The position numbers were made by a program, and so were the translations under genes. Positions 19,643-28,408 of a stretch of DNA of 64,000 bases are shown here, one piece after another (the first letter of the stretch is position 1; each line of letters starts with the position of its first letter). Origin of the DNA: Lutibacter agarilyticus (GTDB lineage: Bacteria; Bacteroidota; Bacteroidia; Flavobacteriales; Flavobacteriaceae); assembly GCF_900188235.1 (NCBI RefSeq), contig NZ_FZNT01000009.1:161925-225924 (forward strand). The letters are read 5' to 3'. The notes beneath the pieces are model-generated. The model was not told the origin of the DNA. It did no database searches and saw nothing but the letters and a program-made list of their open reading frames with translations.

Positions 19643-20881
19643 GTGAATACAAAATCAATTCTAGCACTATTCATAGTTGTAACAATGTTTAGCGCTGTGT
19701 TAAAAGCACAGTCAAAAAAGTTTAACAATCCCATAATTGGTGATGACGTTGTTTTTGAAGAAAAAAACGGTCTCGTAGCTGTTGAAGCAGAATATTTTTA
19801 CAAACAAAGTAATGCTGAAGTTAGAGCGTGGTATAGAACATCAAAAACTGAAATGGCTAATGTTGGCAGAGATGAAGATGCGCCACATTTTATAGATGCT
19901 AGTAACAATGCGTATATTGAAATTTTACCAGATACAAGGGTAACCCATTCAGACCAACTTATTCGTGGTGAAAATTTTACAGATGAAGCCGGAAAAATGG
20001 CGATTGTACATTACAAAGTAAAAATCAATACACCTGGGCGTTATTTTGTTTGGGTAAGAGCTATGAGTACGGGTAGCGAAGACAATGGTTTGCATGTTGG
20101 TTTAAATAACCAATGGCCAGTACACGGTAAACGTATGCAATGGTGTGATGGTAAAAATAAGTGGACTTGGGAAAGTAAGCAAAGAACAAAGGAAGTACAC
20201 TGTGGGGTAGCTCACGAGATTTATTTAGATATTGAAGAAGCAGGTGTGCACGATATTCAGTTTAGTATGCGCGAAGATGGTTTTGAAATGGACAAATTTA
20301 TTTTAACCACCGATAAAAATTATGTACCTTCAGAAAAAGGACCAGCAATAAACTTAGCACAAGGTAAATTACCTGTATCTAAAGTTGTTCAAGAACAATC
20401 GTATTTCAACAATATTTCAAAAGCACTTCCTGAGAATAAAGTAATTGCATCTACAAAATTTCCTATTGAAGGAACCAATTTTTATAAAAACGGAAAAAAT
20501 TGGTTAGCCATCAACCCAAAAGAACATAAAGAAGCACAAACAAGTACGACTTTTAATTTTGAAAGCGGAAGCTATGATGTGGTTTTTGTTGGTGTAGGTG
20601 AAAATGACGGTAGTTCAACTTTCAGCGTTTCAATTAACAATAAATTGCTTGGAACTTATGCGCCTCCATTAGCCAAAACAATTTGGGAAGAAGGGAAAGA
20701 ATTTAATGCGTTGTGGGAAAATATCAAGCTAAAAAAAGGTGATACAATTACTGTAACAGCTAAAATAGGGACAGATGGAAAAGAGTTTACTCGCGGAAGA
20801 TGGGCCGGTATTATTTTTACACCTGTTGGAAAAGGTAAGCAAATACAAGAAGCACCGACAACATATTTATTTATAAAATAA
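19643..20881 (+). CDS. Secreted protein with carbohydrate-binding (GH115 C-terminal/CBM35-like) modules
   Basis: This is a secreted protein of about 412 residues, possibly non-catalytic. The frame is open from a TTG at 19592, but that lies inside the proposed promoter. GTG 19643 gives a clean signal peptide (NTKSILALFIVVTMFSAVLK then AQS) and the same 63-base distance from the promoter box as two neighbouring units. The N-terminal half reads like the GH115 C-terminal/CBM35-type fold: GLVAVEAEYFYKQ, GRYFVWVRAMSTGSEDNGLH, VGLNNQWP and an aromatic, W-rich face (MQWCDGKNKWTWE). The second half (GTNFYKNGKNWLAINPKEH onward) looks like another beta-sandwich. I see no glycosidase or lyase motif. It may hold oligosaccharides or act with the following enzymes. 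Confidence 0.65.
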   Translation: MNTKSILALFIVVTMFSAVLKAQSKKFNNPIIGDDVVFEEKNGLVAVEAEYFYKQSNAEVRAWYRTSKTEMANVGRDEDAPHFIDASNNAYIEILPDTRVTHSDQLIRGENFTDEAGKMAIVHYKVKINTPGRYFVWVRAMSTGSEDNGLHVGLNNQWPVHGKRMQWCDGKNKWTWESKQRTKEVHCGVAHEIYLDIEEAGVHDIQFSMREDGFEMDKFILTTDKNYVPSEKGPAINLAQGKLPVSKVVQEQSYFNNISKALPENKVIASTKFPIEGTNFYKNGKNWLAINPKEHKEAQTSTTFNFESGSYDVVFVGVGENDGSSTFSVSINNKLLGTYAPPLAKTIWEEGKEFNALWENIKLKKGDTITVTAKIGTDGKEFTRGRWAGIIFTPVGKGKQIQEAPTTYLFIK

Positions 20882-20913
20882 TATTAGATGAAAAGTATAT
20901 ATCATATTTATTA

Positions 20914-20947
20914 CACGTCACCCTGAACTTGTTTCAGGGTCTCATGA
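20914..20947 (+). repeat. REP-like palindromic repeat, CACGTCACCCTGAA type
   Basis: CACGTCACCCTGAACTTG continues as TTTCAGGGTCTCATGAA. ACCCTGAA (20920-20927) pairs with TTCAGGGT (20933-20940) around a five-base loop. From memory, very similar CCCTGAACTTGTTTCAGGG sequences are dispersed in many Bacteroidota and other bacterial genomes. A second inverted repeat (TTGTGTGAA 20949-20957 / TTCACACAA 20977-20985) follows. It lies between two co-directional genes. Confidence 0.7.
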
Positions 20948-21054
20948 ATTGTGTGAATTCAAATTTTTAAGAGATTTTCACACAAGTTTATATTGATAAA
21001 TTTAAGATGCTTTACGGATAATTAAAAATAAAAATTACTTCAAAAAATAAAAAA

Positions 21055-21903
21055 ATGAATAAACTAGCAATATTAATTATAGCAGCATTAATTACAACAA
21101 GTTGTGTAACAGCTCAAAAAATCAACCCTCCTGCAGGACGTATAGCAGTGGTTGCAGATGGAAATTCACCTGACCCTGATGATTTAGGAGGAACAGCAGT
21201 TTCCTTGGCATTGCTTCGTGCTGCCGGCTTGGAAGATCGTTTGGTGCATTATTCACACTGTTGCGATTTGGTAGTGTTGCATAGAATTTCGGCAGAGGCT
21301 GAACATGAAAGACACGCCATGATGCAAACCACTTGTGATGGAACCGCACGCCGTTGGGGAGGTTTTGATCACATTACTTTTTGGGATGCAAAATGGCAAA
21401 TGGAACAAACCATTAAAGATTTAGTGAAAGCGATAAATGTATCTACTGAAGAAGATCCTCTTTGGATTGTAGAGGCTGGAGAGCCAGATATTATTGGTTT
21501 TGCATTACAGGCATCTAAAAAAGAAAATCATAAATATATAAAAGTAATTACACATCACCCTGCAAATGATAATGCAGGAGATTTTTTTAAATGGCAAGAA
21601 ATTTTAGATTTTGGTGTTGAAGAAGTTCGTATTCCAGATCAAAATATAAATCTTAAAGTTAAAGAAGCTGAGTGGGATTGGGCAATGAATCATCCTGATG
21701 ATCGTATGCAATTTGTTTGGTTAATGGGTAAAATGGCTGAAGTGGACAATGTGGTTAAATTTCAAAAAGGAAAATGGGATTGTTCTGATGCAGGAATGGT
21801 TTTGTATTGGCTTACAGGAGCTACAAATGGTGGTTTAGTGCAAGGTTCTGTTGAACATGTAAAAACAATTTTGGAAGATTATATGGCTAAGAATCCAAAA
21901 TAG
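21055..21903 (+). CDS. Nucleoside-hydrolase-like lipoprotein of unknown function
   Basis: This 282-residue protein has a lipobox (TTSC, C17). After it, RIAVVADGNSPDPDDLGGTA (residues 29-48) resembles the Asp cluster that binds Ca2+ and ribose in inosine-uridine nucleoside hydrolases (DxDxxxDD). Here it is D35, D40, D42 and D43. Further segments (LWIVEAGEPDIIGFALQA, KVITHHPAND and a late WDCSDAGMVLYWLTG) fit the alternating alpha/beta order of that fold. The canonical DPGxDD motif is altered, and there is an unusual HCCDL pair, so a nucleoside substrate is doubtful. Its place between a carbohydrate-binding protein and a sulfatase suggests action on a glycosidic or ribosyl-like bond in the PUL substrate, but no function is established from sequence. 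Confidence 0.6.
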   Translation: MNKLAILIIAALITTSCVTAQKINPPAGRIAVVADGNSPDPDDLGGTAVSLALLRAAGLEDRLVHYSHCCDLVVLHRISAEAEHERHAMMQTTCDGTARRWGGFDHITFWDAKWQMEQTIKDLVKAINVSTEEDPLWIVEAGEPDIIGFALQASKKENHKYIKVITHHPANDNAGDFFKWQEILDFGVEEVRIPDQNINLKVKEAEWDWAMNHPDDRMQFVWLMGKMAEVDNVVKFQKGKWDCSDAGMVLYWLTGATNGGLVQGSVEHVKTILEDYMAKNPK

Positions 21904-21985
21904 TTAATTACTGTTTTTTGAAATAAGTAGCTAATTATGGTTAATTAATTTGAATTGAAAATTATAAAAATATTAAATTAAAAAA

Positions 21986-23428
21986 ATGAAGAAATGTATT
22001 TTAATATTAGTATTAAGCCTAAATTTAGGCTTATCTATTTTTGCTCAAGAACAACCAAATATTGTTGTTTTTTTGGTAGATGATTTACGTACAGAATTAG
22101 GTTGCTATGGTAACCAACAAGTTAAAAGTCCTAATATTGATGCTTTGGCAAATGAAGGGGTGTTATTTCAAAATGCTTATGCACAACAGGCTATTTGTGC
22201 ACCTTCACGTATGAGTATTTTAACAGGATTACGTCCTGAAAGCATTGGTATTTATTCTTTGTTTACGCCATTGCGTTCAAAGCATAAAGAAATGGTTACT
22301 ATTCCACAATTTTTCAAAGAAAATGGCTATACAACGGTTAGTTTAGGTAAAGTATATCATCATGGAAATGACGACAAAGAGAGTTGGAGTATACACTTTC
22401 CTAAAGAAGCAAATTCTTGGGTAAAACCAGAAAACTTAGCACTCATAGATAGTCTTGAGCAAACAGGTTATAAAGGTAACGGACCAGCTTTTGAAAATGC
22501 TGATGTGGAGGATGAAGCCTATAAAGATGGACGTGTTGCAAAAAATGCTATTGAAACACTTCAGAAAATAAAAGATGAAAAGTTTTTAATGTTTGTAGGT
22601 TTAAGTAAGCCGCATCTTCCATTTAATGCGCCTAAAAAGTACTGGGATTTATACAATAAAAAAGATTTTATAGTTCCTTTAAAAGAAGCGCCTAAAGATA
22701 GTTACAGATTATCTCTTACAAAATGGGGCGAATTAAGACGTTATTATGGTATTCCGAAGGAAGGAGTTTTAGATGATGAAACTTCAAGAAATTTAAAGCA
22801 TGGGTATTATGCGTCTATCAGTTATATTGATGCGCAAATAGGCAAGGTCATGAAAACGTTGGAAGACTTAGATTTACGCAAAAATACCATGGTAATCCTT
22901 ATGAGCGATCACGGTTATAAGTTAGGCGAATTTGGAGCATGGTGTAAACACACCAATTTTGAAATAGATGTAAATGTGCCTTTAATTGTGAGTAGAGAAA
23001 CGGGTTACAAAAAAAGATTAAGCAATGTAACGTCAGATGCATTGGTTGAAAATGTAGATTTATTTCCAACAATAGCTGAAGCAAGCGGATTAAAAACACA
23101 TGCATTAGAGGGGGAAAGTCTGTTGTCATTAGTTGATAAACCTGATATGGAGTGGAAAAAAGGTTCTTATAGTTTGTATCCAAGAGGGAAAAAAATTATG
23201 GGATTCACTTGTACCGATGGTACATATAGATATACTGAGTGGTGGGACAATGAAGCGCAAACAATTTTAAGTAAAGAACTTTATTTGTGTGAACAAAATT
23301 ATATGGAAATTACAGTTAATCTTGTAAATGAAGTAAAACACAAACAAGATGTGATAAAAATGCAGCAACTACTAGAAATGCAGTTTCCTAAAAATCAAAG
23401 ATCATCGTATCCGCAATATGATAAGTAG
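21986..23428 (+). CDS. S1-family sulfatase (iduronate-2-sulfatase-like)
   Basis: This 480-residue exported sulfatase has a signal peptide ending near IFAQ (residue 21). It has [14 protein letters not shown] at the metal site, [11 protein letters not shown] with the formylglycine cysteine C71 and R75, [26 protein letters not shown] and [13 protein letters not shown]. This set is characteristic of the iduronate-2-sulfatase-like S1_7 group and closely resembles the sulfatases at 56805 and 61442. It would act in the periplasm on sulfated uronate or rhamnose oligosaccharides. It is the last gene of its unit and is followed by a strong terminator. Confidence 0.9.
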   Translation: MKKCILILVLSLNLGLSIFAQEQPNIVVFLVDDLRTELGCYGNQQVKSPNIDALANEGVLFQNAYAQQAICAPSRMSILTGLRPESIGIYSLFTPLRSKHKEMVTIPQFFKENGYTTVSLGKVYHHGNDDKESWSIHFPKEANSWVKPENLALIDSLEQTGYKGNGPAFENADVEDEAYKDGRVAKNAIETLQKIKDEKFLMFVGLSKPHLPFNAPKKYWDLYNKKDFIVPLKEAPKDSYRLSLTKWGELRRYYGIPKEGVLDDETSRNLKHGYYASISYIDAQIGKVMKTLEDLDLRKNTMVILMSDHGYKLGEFGAWCKHTNFEIDVNVPLIVSRETGYKKRLSNVTSDALVENVDLFPTIAEASGLKTHALEGESLLSLVDKPDMEWKKGSYSLYPRGKKIMGFTCTDGTYRYTEWWDNEAQTILSKELYLCEQNYMEITVNLVNEVKHKQDVIKMQQLLEMQFPKNQRSSYPQYDK

Positions 23429-23461
23429 ATTAACATTAGTACTTTAAGTCTTATATTTTAA

Positions 23462-23508
23462 AAAAGCCAAAAGAATTTGTGTAGTATTAAATTCTTTTGG
23501 CTTTTTTT
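23462..23508 (+). terminator. Rho-independent terminator after the sulfatase at 21986
   Basis: The 17-base arm AAAAGCCAAAAGAATTT pairs with AAATTCTTTTGGCTTTT across a ten-base loop, and T residues continue. It is one of the longest hairpins in the window and separates two transcription units. Confidence 0.92.
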
Positions 23509-23524
23509 CATAGGGTTACAGTAA

Positions 23525-23563
23525 GGTGCAGGACAGTTTTTGTATGTTTTAGGTGTAACATTG
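23525..23563 (+). promoter_or_regulatory. GCAGGACA box plus -7 element (site 4)
   Basis: GCAGGACA at 23528-23535 is followed by TTTTTG and by TAACATTG at 23556-23563, one mismatch from TAnnTTTG and 28 bases from the start of the box. It lies directly after a terminator and about 100 bases before the start of the lyase-like gene at 23631. Confidence 0.6.
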
Positions 23564-23630
23564 AAATATATAATATCTTAAATATTTGAATTGAGTTGAG
23601 TGCTTTTTTAAATAGAAAAAACTAATAATT

Positions 23631-24851
23631 ATGATTTCAAATACTATTAAAATAGGTGTTGTTTATTTGTTTGTTTGCATAACAACTACTATTAAAACAA
23701 CAGCTCAAATTAATAAAAATATAGATAAAACACTTTCAGTTTTAGATTATAACAAACTACTTTACGCAAAAGAGCATAAAAATTCAATGCAATTTTCTGC
23801 AGCATACCAAAACTTAATATCCGATGCTGATAAGGCATTACAAGAAGGTCCTTTTTCTGTAATGGAAAAAACACAAACACCTCCAAGTGGCAGTAAGCAC
23901 GATTATATTTCTATAGGTCCTTATTGGTGGCCAGATCCAACGAAACCTGATGGTTTACCTTGGATTAGACGCGATGGAGAAATAAATCCGTTAACAAGAG
24001 AAGGTAGTACAGATTATGAAATAAAAAATAAAATGTTTCATAACACCCAAACTTTGGCAATGGCATATTTTTTTTCAGATAACAAACAATACGCCACAAA
24101 AGCCATAGAATTGTTAAAGGTTTGGTTCTTAAACGAAGACACTAAAATGAATCCGAACCTTGACTTTGCTCAGGGAATTCCAGGTAAAAATACAGGGAGA
24201 GGAATTGGGATTATAGAATTTGCAGGAATATCAAATATGATAACTGCTATTGAAATTTTAGAATTGAATAATAAAATGGATGTTAAAACAAGTAAAGAGC
24301 TTCGTTTGTGGTTTTCAGAGTATTTAAATTGGCTTCAAACAAGTGAAAATGGTGTTTTTGAAAAGAATACTAAAAACAACCATGCAACACATTACGACAT
24401 TCAAATTGTAAGCATTTTATTATTTTTAAATAAAGAAAATGAAGCTAAAGAAGTTTTAGAAGCTGCTAAAACATTGCGTATTGTAACTCAAATTCAACCA
24501 AACGGAGAACAGCTGCATGAGTTAGCACGTACAAAAGCATTGTCATACAGTACTATGAATTTAGAAGGATTTACAAAACTTGCTTTTTTAGGAACAAAGG
24601 TACATGTTGATTTATGGAATTATGAAGCTGAAAATGGAGCTAGCATTATAAAAGCGTATGAATTTTTAAAACCCTATGCCGAAGGGAAAAAAGAATGGAA
24701 CTTTAAACAAATAGCGAGTGTATCAAAAGCTCAACATAAATTAAAAGAATTATTTGTAAAAGCTGGTAGTCAGTTTAATATTGAAGCCTATTGTAAAATT
24801 GGTTCAAAAGAAGATAACAAAGCATCATCATTACTATATTATTGTAATTAA
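23631..24851 (+). CDS. Alginate_lyase-domain protein, PL38-like lyase
   Basis: This 406-residue secreted protein has a signal peptide ending near TTAQ. It shows PF05426 (alginate_lyase) motifs: ISIGPYWWPDPTKPDGLPW, FHNTQTLAMAYFFS, KNNHATHYDIQ with N250, H251, H254 and Y255, and HELARTKALSYSTMNL. The fold is an (alpha/alpha) barrel in which the Asn/His pair and Tyr drive beta-elimination. The length and the PYWWPDP plus NNHxTxYD combination fit the PL38/PL5-type group. In this PUL glucuronate or iduronate polymers are a more likely substrate than alginate. It is the first gene of a unit with rhamnose mutarotase and an esterase. Confidence 0.75.
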   Translation: MISNTIKIGVVYLFVCITTTIKTTAQINKNIDKTLSVLDYNKLLYAKEHKNSMQFSAAYQNLISDADKALQEGPFSVMEKTQTPPSGSKHDYISIGPYWWPDPTKPDGLPWIRRDGEINPLTREGSTDYEIKNKMFHNTQTLAMAYFFSDNKQYATKAIELLKVWFLNEDTKMNPNLDFAQGIPGKNTGRGIGIIEFAGISNMITAIEILELNNKMDVKTSKELRLWFSEYLNWLQTSENGVFEKNTKNNHATHYDIQIVSILLFLNKENEAKEVLEAAKTLRIVTQIQPNGEQLHELARTKALSYSTMNLEGFTKLAFLGTKVHVDLWNYEAENGASIIKAYEFLKPYAEGKKEWNFKQIASVSKAQHKLKELFVKAGSQFNIEAYCKIGSKEDNKASSLLYYCN

Positions 24852-24954
24852 GTATTGCTTTTAAATATGAAGAGTTTATACCTGTTAAAATGTAAATAAT
24901 TAAAAATATTTATTTTTATTTGAAATTAAAGTTAACGTAAAATAATATAGAATT

Positions 24955-25269
24955 ATGCAAAGATTAGCCTTTAAAATGAAGTTGAATAAAGGACAAAAAG
25001 AAGCTTATACAAAACGTCATAACGAATTATGGCCAGAACTTAAAAAACTTTTGAAAGATAATGGTGTAAGTGAGTATTCTATTTTTTTAGATGAAGAAAC
25101 CAGTACGCTTTTTGCTTTTCAAAAAGTTTCAGGTGAAGGTGGTTCTCAAGATTTAGCATCTAATGAAATTGTAAAAAAATGGTGGGATTTTATGGCTGAT
25201 ATTATGGAAGTAAATCCAGACAATTCACCTGTTTCAATTCCTCTAGAAGAAGTTTTTTATATGCCTTAA
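24955..25269 (+). CDS. rhaM: L-rhamnose mutarotase
   Basis: This 104-residue cytoplasmic protein has no signal peptide. It interconverts alpha and beta anomers of L-rhamnose so that sugar released by alpha-rhamnosidases can enter the rhamnose isomerase route. The start MQRLAFKMKLN, then EAYTKRHNELWPEL with Y18 and H22 at the positions used by E. coli RhaM, EYSIFLDEETSTLFAF and KKWWDFMADIMEVN are all family marks, and the length is typical. It is the only recognisable rhamnose-catabolic gene in the window. It lies 103 bases after the PL38-like gene. Confidence 0.93.
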   Translation: MQRLAFKMKLNKGQKEAYTKRHNELWPELKKLLKDNGVSEYSIFLDEETSTLFAFQKVSGEGGSQDLASNEIVKKWWDFMADIMEVNPDNSPVSIPLEEVFYMP

Positions 25270-25394
25270 TTGAAGTGGGTGTAAAGTTTGTGTTTTACTT
25301 TTGATAATGGTAAAAAATTGTTTGTGAGTTATTTACGTGTGTTATAAGTAAAAATTATATTGTATCTTCTACAGCGCAATTAAAATCAAAAAAA

Positions 25395-26348
25395 ATGGAC
25401 TTGTTTATTAAAAATGCACGATTAATTTTTGTATTTATTTTTATATGTACACATACTTTTTCACAAGATTATACAATAGAAACCATCAAACTTTGGAAAG
25501 ATGGAGAAATCCCCTTCAATAAAGAACATATTACTTTAAAAGAAACTTTAGATGAAGCAGGTGTTCGATATACTCAAATTTCAGAGCCTGCACTTTATGT
25601 GTATAAAAATAAAACTGTTAAAAAAAATGGAGCAGCACTTTTAGTTTGTCCAGGTGGTGGCTACGCTAAAGTAACCATTGGGGGAAACAACGGAGAGGGT
25701 AAAGCAAAACGTTTTCTTGAAATGGGGTTTAATGTAGTTGCTGTTTTAAAATACAGATTACCAGATACTCAAATAGTAAATTCACAAGAAAAGGTGCCTT
25801 TGTGTGATGCTCAAAAAGCACTGTCAATTATTCATCAAAATGCAACCAATTGGACAATAGATAAAAATAAAGTAGCTGTTATAGGTTCTTCAGCAGGAGG
25901 GCATTTAGCAGCTTCTTTAGCAAATTTAAAAGACGAAATTATAGCGCCTAATGTAAAACAAGAAGAGTTAAAACAAGCGGTATCTATTTTAATGTATCCT
26001 GTCATTTCATTCAATTTGCCGTATCGTCATAAAGGTTCATACAAGAGACTTTTAGCCGATAAAGCTGAGAGTCAGATGTTGTTAGATTATTATTATTCCA
26101 TGGAAAATCAAGTGAGTGAAAATACACCTCAAACTTATATTATACACGCTAAAGATGATGTAGGTGTAGTTTACCAAAATAGTTTAATCTATTGTGAAAG
26201 CTTAAAAAAGCATGATGTAAACTATAAATATGTGCAATTAGACAAAGGAGGTCATGGCTTTGGTTTTAGTTTTAATAGAACAGGTGTAGATTGGACTATT
26301 GAATTAGAGAAATGGTTGCATAAGGAAACTAATTTATTTAAAAATTAA
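25395..26348 (+). CDS. Secreted alpha/beta-hydrolase, carbohydrate esterase-like
   Basis: This 317-residue exported protein has a signal peptide ending near TFSQ. It is an alpha/beta-hydrolase with the oxyanion motif LLVCPGGGYAKV, the nucleophile elbow GSSAGGHLAAS (S166), an acid at D254 or D255 in HAKDDVGVV and H287 in KGGHGFGF. The first part (ETIKLWKDGEIP) and the overall layout match the acetyl-xylan-esterase/BD-FAE-like proteins of gut and marine PULs. It probably removes acetyl or other ester groups from oligosaccharides in the periplasm. It is the last gene before the next promoter box. Confidence 0.82.
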   Translation: MDLFIKNARLIFVFIFICTHTFSQDYTIETIKLWKDGEIPFNKEHITLKETLDEAGVRYTQISEPALYVYKNKTVKKNGAALLVCPGGGYAKVTIGGNNGEGKAKRFLEMGFNVVAVLKYRLPDTQIVNSQEKVPLCDAQKALSIIHQNATNWTIDKNKVAVIGSSAGGHLAASLANLKDEIIAPNVKQEELKQAVSILMYPVISFNLPYRHKGSYKRLLADKAESQMLLDYYYSMENQVSENTPQTYIIHAKDDVGVVYQNSLIYCESLKKHDVNYKYVQLDKGGHGFGFSFNRTGVDWTIELEKWLHKETNLFKN

Positions 26349-26410
26349 CGAAACAATAGCATTAACCGGCTTTGCTATAAAACGGTTATAAAACAACTTT
26401 AGAACATAAC

Positions 26411-26451
26411 AGTACAGGATAGGAATTTTTGTTGATTTGACGATATTTATC
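26411..26451 (+). promoter_or_regulatory. AGTACAGGATA box plus -7 element (site 5)
   Basis: AGTACAGGATA at 26411-26421 is followed by TTTTTG at 26426-26431 and a weaker -7-like TATTTATC at 26444-26451. The A of ACAGGA is 63 bases before the ATG at 26477. Confidence 0.6.
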
Positions 26452-26476
26452 GCAATTAACAGATGTTTTAAAAAAA

Positions 26477-28387
26477 ATGGAAAGACGCTCTTTTGTACAC
26501 CTGTCAGCAATAGGTAGTTTAGGTTTAATATTACCTGTGTATGCTTGTGCAGAAGCAAATCATAAAAATCAAAAATCAGTTGGCATGACTGATTTTGAAG
26601 CTTCATCTCTTAGCTTATTAACTACTTGGTGTGATGCCATGATTCGTGAACAAATAAATGATCCAGCTGATGCTGTATCTAATGGCGCTTTGTATTGCGA
26701 AGCTTGTGGTGTAATTCACGGTAGATGTCAAGAATCGGTTTATCCATTTTTGTATATGGCCGATAAAACAGGTGAACAAAAATACTTAGACGCTGCAATA
26801 AAAGTAATGGATTGGTCGGTAAATGTTGATTTACCTAATGGTAGTTGGACCAATATGATTGATCCAAAATCTTGGTGGGGAACCACTGTTTTTGGAACCA
26901 TTGCGTTAGGAGAAGCCTTACATCATCACGGTCATATTTTACCTAGAGAACTTAAAGAAAAATGGGAAAACCGTTTAAAGCAAGCTATTGAAATTGTGTA
27001 TAACAAATTTGACATGCACTTTAGTCATATAAATTATAGGTTTACGGCTATTTATGCGTTAAGTTTTTTAGGAAAATATTTTAATGAAGAAAGATACATT
27101 TTAAGAAGTAAAGAGTTTGCGGCGCTAGTTCCACAATATTTAACTGAACCTAATAAGCTTATTTTTGGAGAAGACAAGCCCGATAATGATAAAAGTGCAA
27201 AAGGTTTATATCCAATAGATTTAGGGTATAATGTTGAAGAAACTTTAAATGGAGTAGTGCAATATGCCCTTGTTGAAAAAGATGAAGAATTATTAAATTT
27301 ACTTACAGCATCTTTAAATGGCCACCTAGAATTTATGTTGCCAGATGGTGCTTGGGATAATAGTTTTGGTACTCGACAAAATAAATGGACGTATTGGGGA
27401 AGTAGAACAACAGATGGTTGTCAGCCAGCTTTCGCTTTAATGGCAAATAGAAATCCTGCTTTTGGAACCGCAGCAATTTTAAGTACCGAGTTGTTACAAC
27501 GTTGTACTGTAAACGGACTTTTAGCCGGAGGGTTGCATTATGAAACACACGGAGTTAAGCCTTGTATGCATCATACTTTTGCACATGCTAAAAATTTAGC
27601 GTTTGTTTTAGATAATTCTGAACATGTGAAAAATGTAACTAAAAATACACCAGTGCCAAGAACTGTAAGTGATGGTGTAAAACATTTTTCAGAGTTAGAT
27701 GTTTGGCTAGGGGCAAGAGGTCCTTGGAAAAGTACCATTTCATCTTACGATCAAATTTGGAAGAAAAAATATTCAGTGGCTGCAACAGGAGGTTCGTTAG
27801 CTGTATTGTGGCATCAAAAAGTAGGACCTTTATTTACAGCCAGTATGGCGGAGTATTTGTTGGTAGAACCATACAATCAACAACCTCAACCTGGTGAAGA
27901 CTTTTGTTTAACACCGCGTGTTGAACGTTTTGTTGATGATGTTTGGTATACCAATATTCACGATTTAAAAGCAAAAGTTGCTAATACTGATGAAAATGGA
28001 ATTATCAATTTTGAAGTGCTTGCAGCATTAACAAATAGAGAAAAAGAAACATTAGATGCATCAGGAGATTTTAAATTAAATTATTTGTTTGATGAAGAAA
28101 AAACAACCATTAAAGCGTTAAGAACTACAGATGAAGCAAATGGAGATAGGTTGGTATTGCCAATTATTTCTCCAACTGGTGAAAAAGTGGTTAAAATTTC
28201 AGAAAATAAAATAGAAATTCATAAAAAAGAAGGGGTAGTTGTTATTGAAGCAAATGTGGCATTGGCAATTAAACCTTCAGAAAAAGAGCGTATTTTTAAT
28301 CAAGTTCCTGGAATGGAAGTGTTGCCAATAATGGTTGCTTTTCCAAAAGGAACAAAAGAGGTTATTTGTACTATTGAAATTGTTTAA
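26477..28387 (+). CDS. Unassigned exported alpha/alpha-barrel-like protein
   Basis: I do not recognise an established family for this 636-residue protein. The N-terminus MERRSFVHLSAIGSLGLILP has a twin-arginine-like start and a hydrophobic run, with a possible lipobox cysteine at C24 (VYAC). Residues about 40-400 are helical with repeated aromatic motifs: EACGVIHGRCQESVYPFLYM, KYLDAAIKVMDWS, PNGSWTNMIDPKSWWGTTVF, LPDGAWDNSFGTRQNKWTYW, GSRTTDGC and KPCMHHTFAHAKNLAF. This suggests an (alpha/alpha)n toroid as in lyases and unsaturated uronyl hydrolases. The C-terminal 200 residues are beta-rich. Histidines and aromatic pairs in SRTTDGCQ and CMHHTFAH are candidate active-site residues. It heads an operon with two GH78, GH43 and a sulfatase, so action on rhamnose-uronate oligosaccharides is likely but unproven. 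Confidence 0.6.
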   Translation: MERRSFVHLSAIGSLGLILPVYACAEANHKNQKSVGMTDFEASSLSLLTTWCDAMIREQINDPADAVSNGALYCEACGVIHGRCQESVYPFLYMADKTGEQKYLDAAIKVMDWSVNVDLPNGSWTNMIDPKSWWGTTVFGTIALGEALHHHGHILPRELKEKWENRLKQAIEIVYNKFDMHFSHINYRFTAIYALSFLGKYFNEERYILRSKEFAALVPQYLTEPNKLIFGEDKPDNDKSAKGLYPIDLGYNVEETLNGVVQYALVEKDEELLNLLTASLNGHLEFMLPDGAWDNSFGTRQNKWTYWGSRTTDGCQPAFALMANRNPAFGTAAILSTELLQRCTVNGLLAGGLHYETHGVKPCMHHTFAHAKNLAFVLDNSEHVKNVTKNTPVPRTVSDGVKHFSELDVWLGARGPWKSTISSYDQIWKKKYSVAATGGSLAVLWHQKVGPLFTASMAEYLLVEPYNQQPQPGEDFCLTPRVERFVDDVWYTNIHDLKAKVANTDENGIINFEVLAALTNREKETLDASGDFKLNYLFDEEKTTIKALRTTDEANGDRLVLPIISPTGEKVVKISENKIEIHKKEGVVVIEANVALAIKPSEKERIFNQVPGMEVLPIMVAFPKGTKEVICTIEIV

Positions 28388-28408
28388 GGAACATAATATA
28401 TTATAAAA

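Noticed and set aside
20914..20947. Possible phage or integron attachment site
   Set aside because: No integrase, tRNA or direct repeat is nearby, and the sequence resembles a dispersed REP-type palindrome.
23631..24851. Alginate as the substrate of the alginate_lyase-domain protein
   Set aside because: The domain name does not fix the substrate; neighbours are rhamnose and sulfatase genes and no other alginate-use genes are present.
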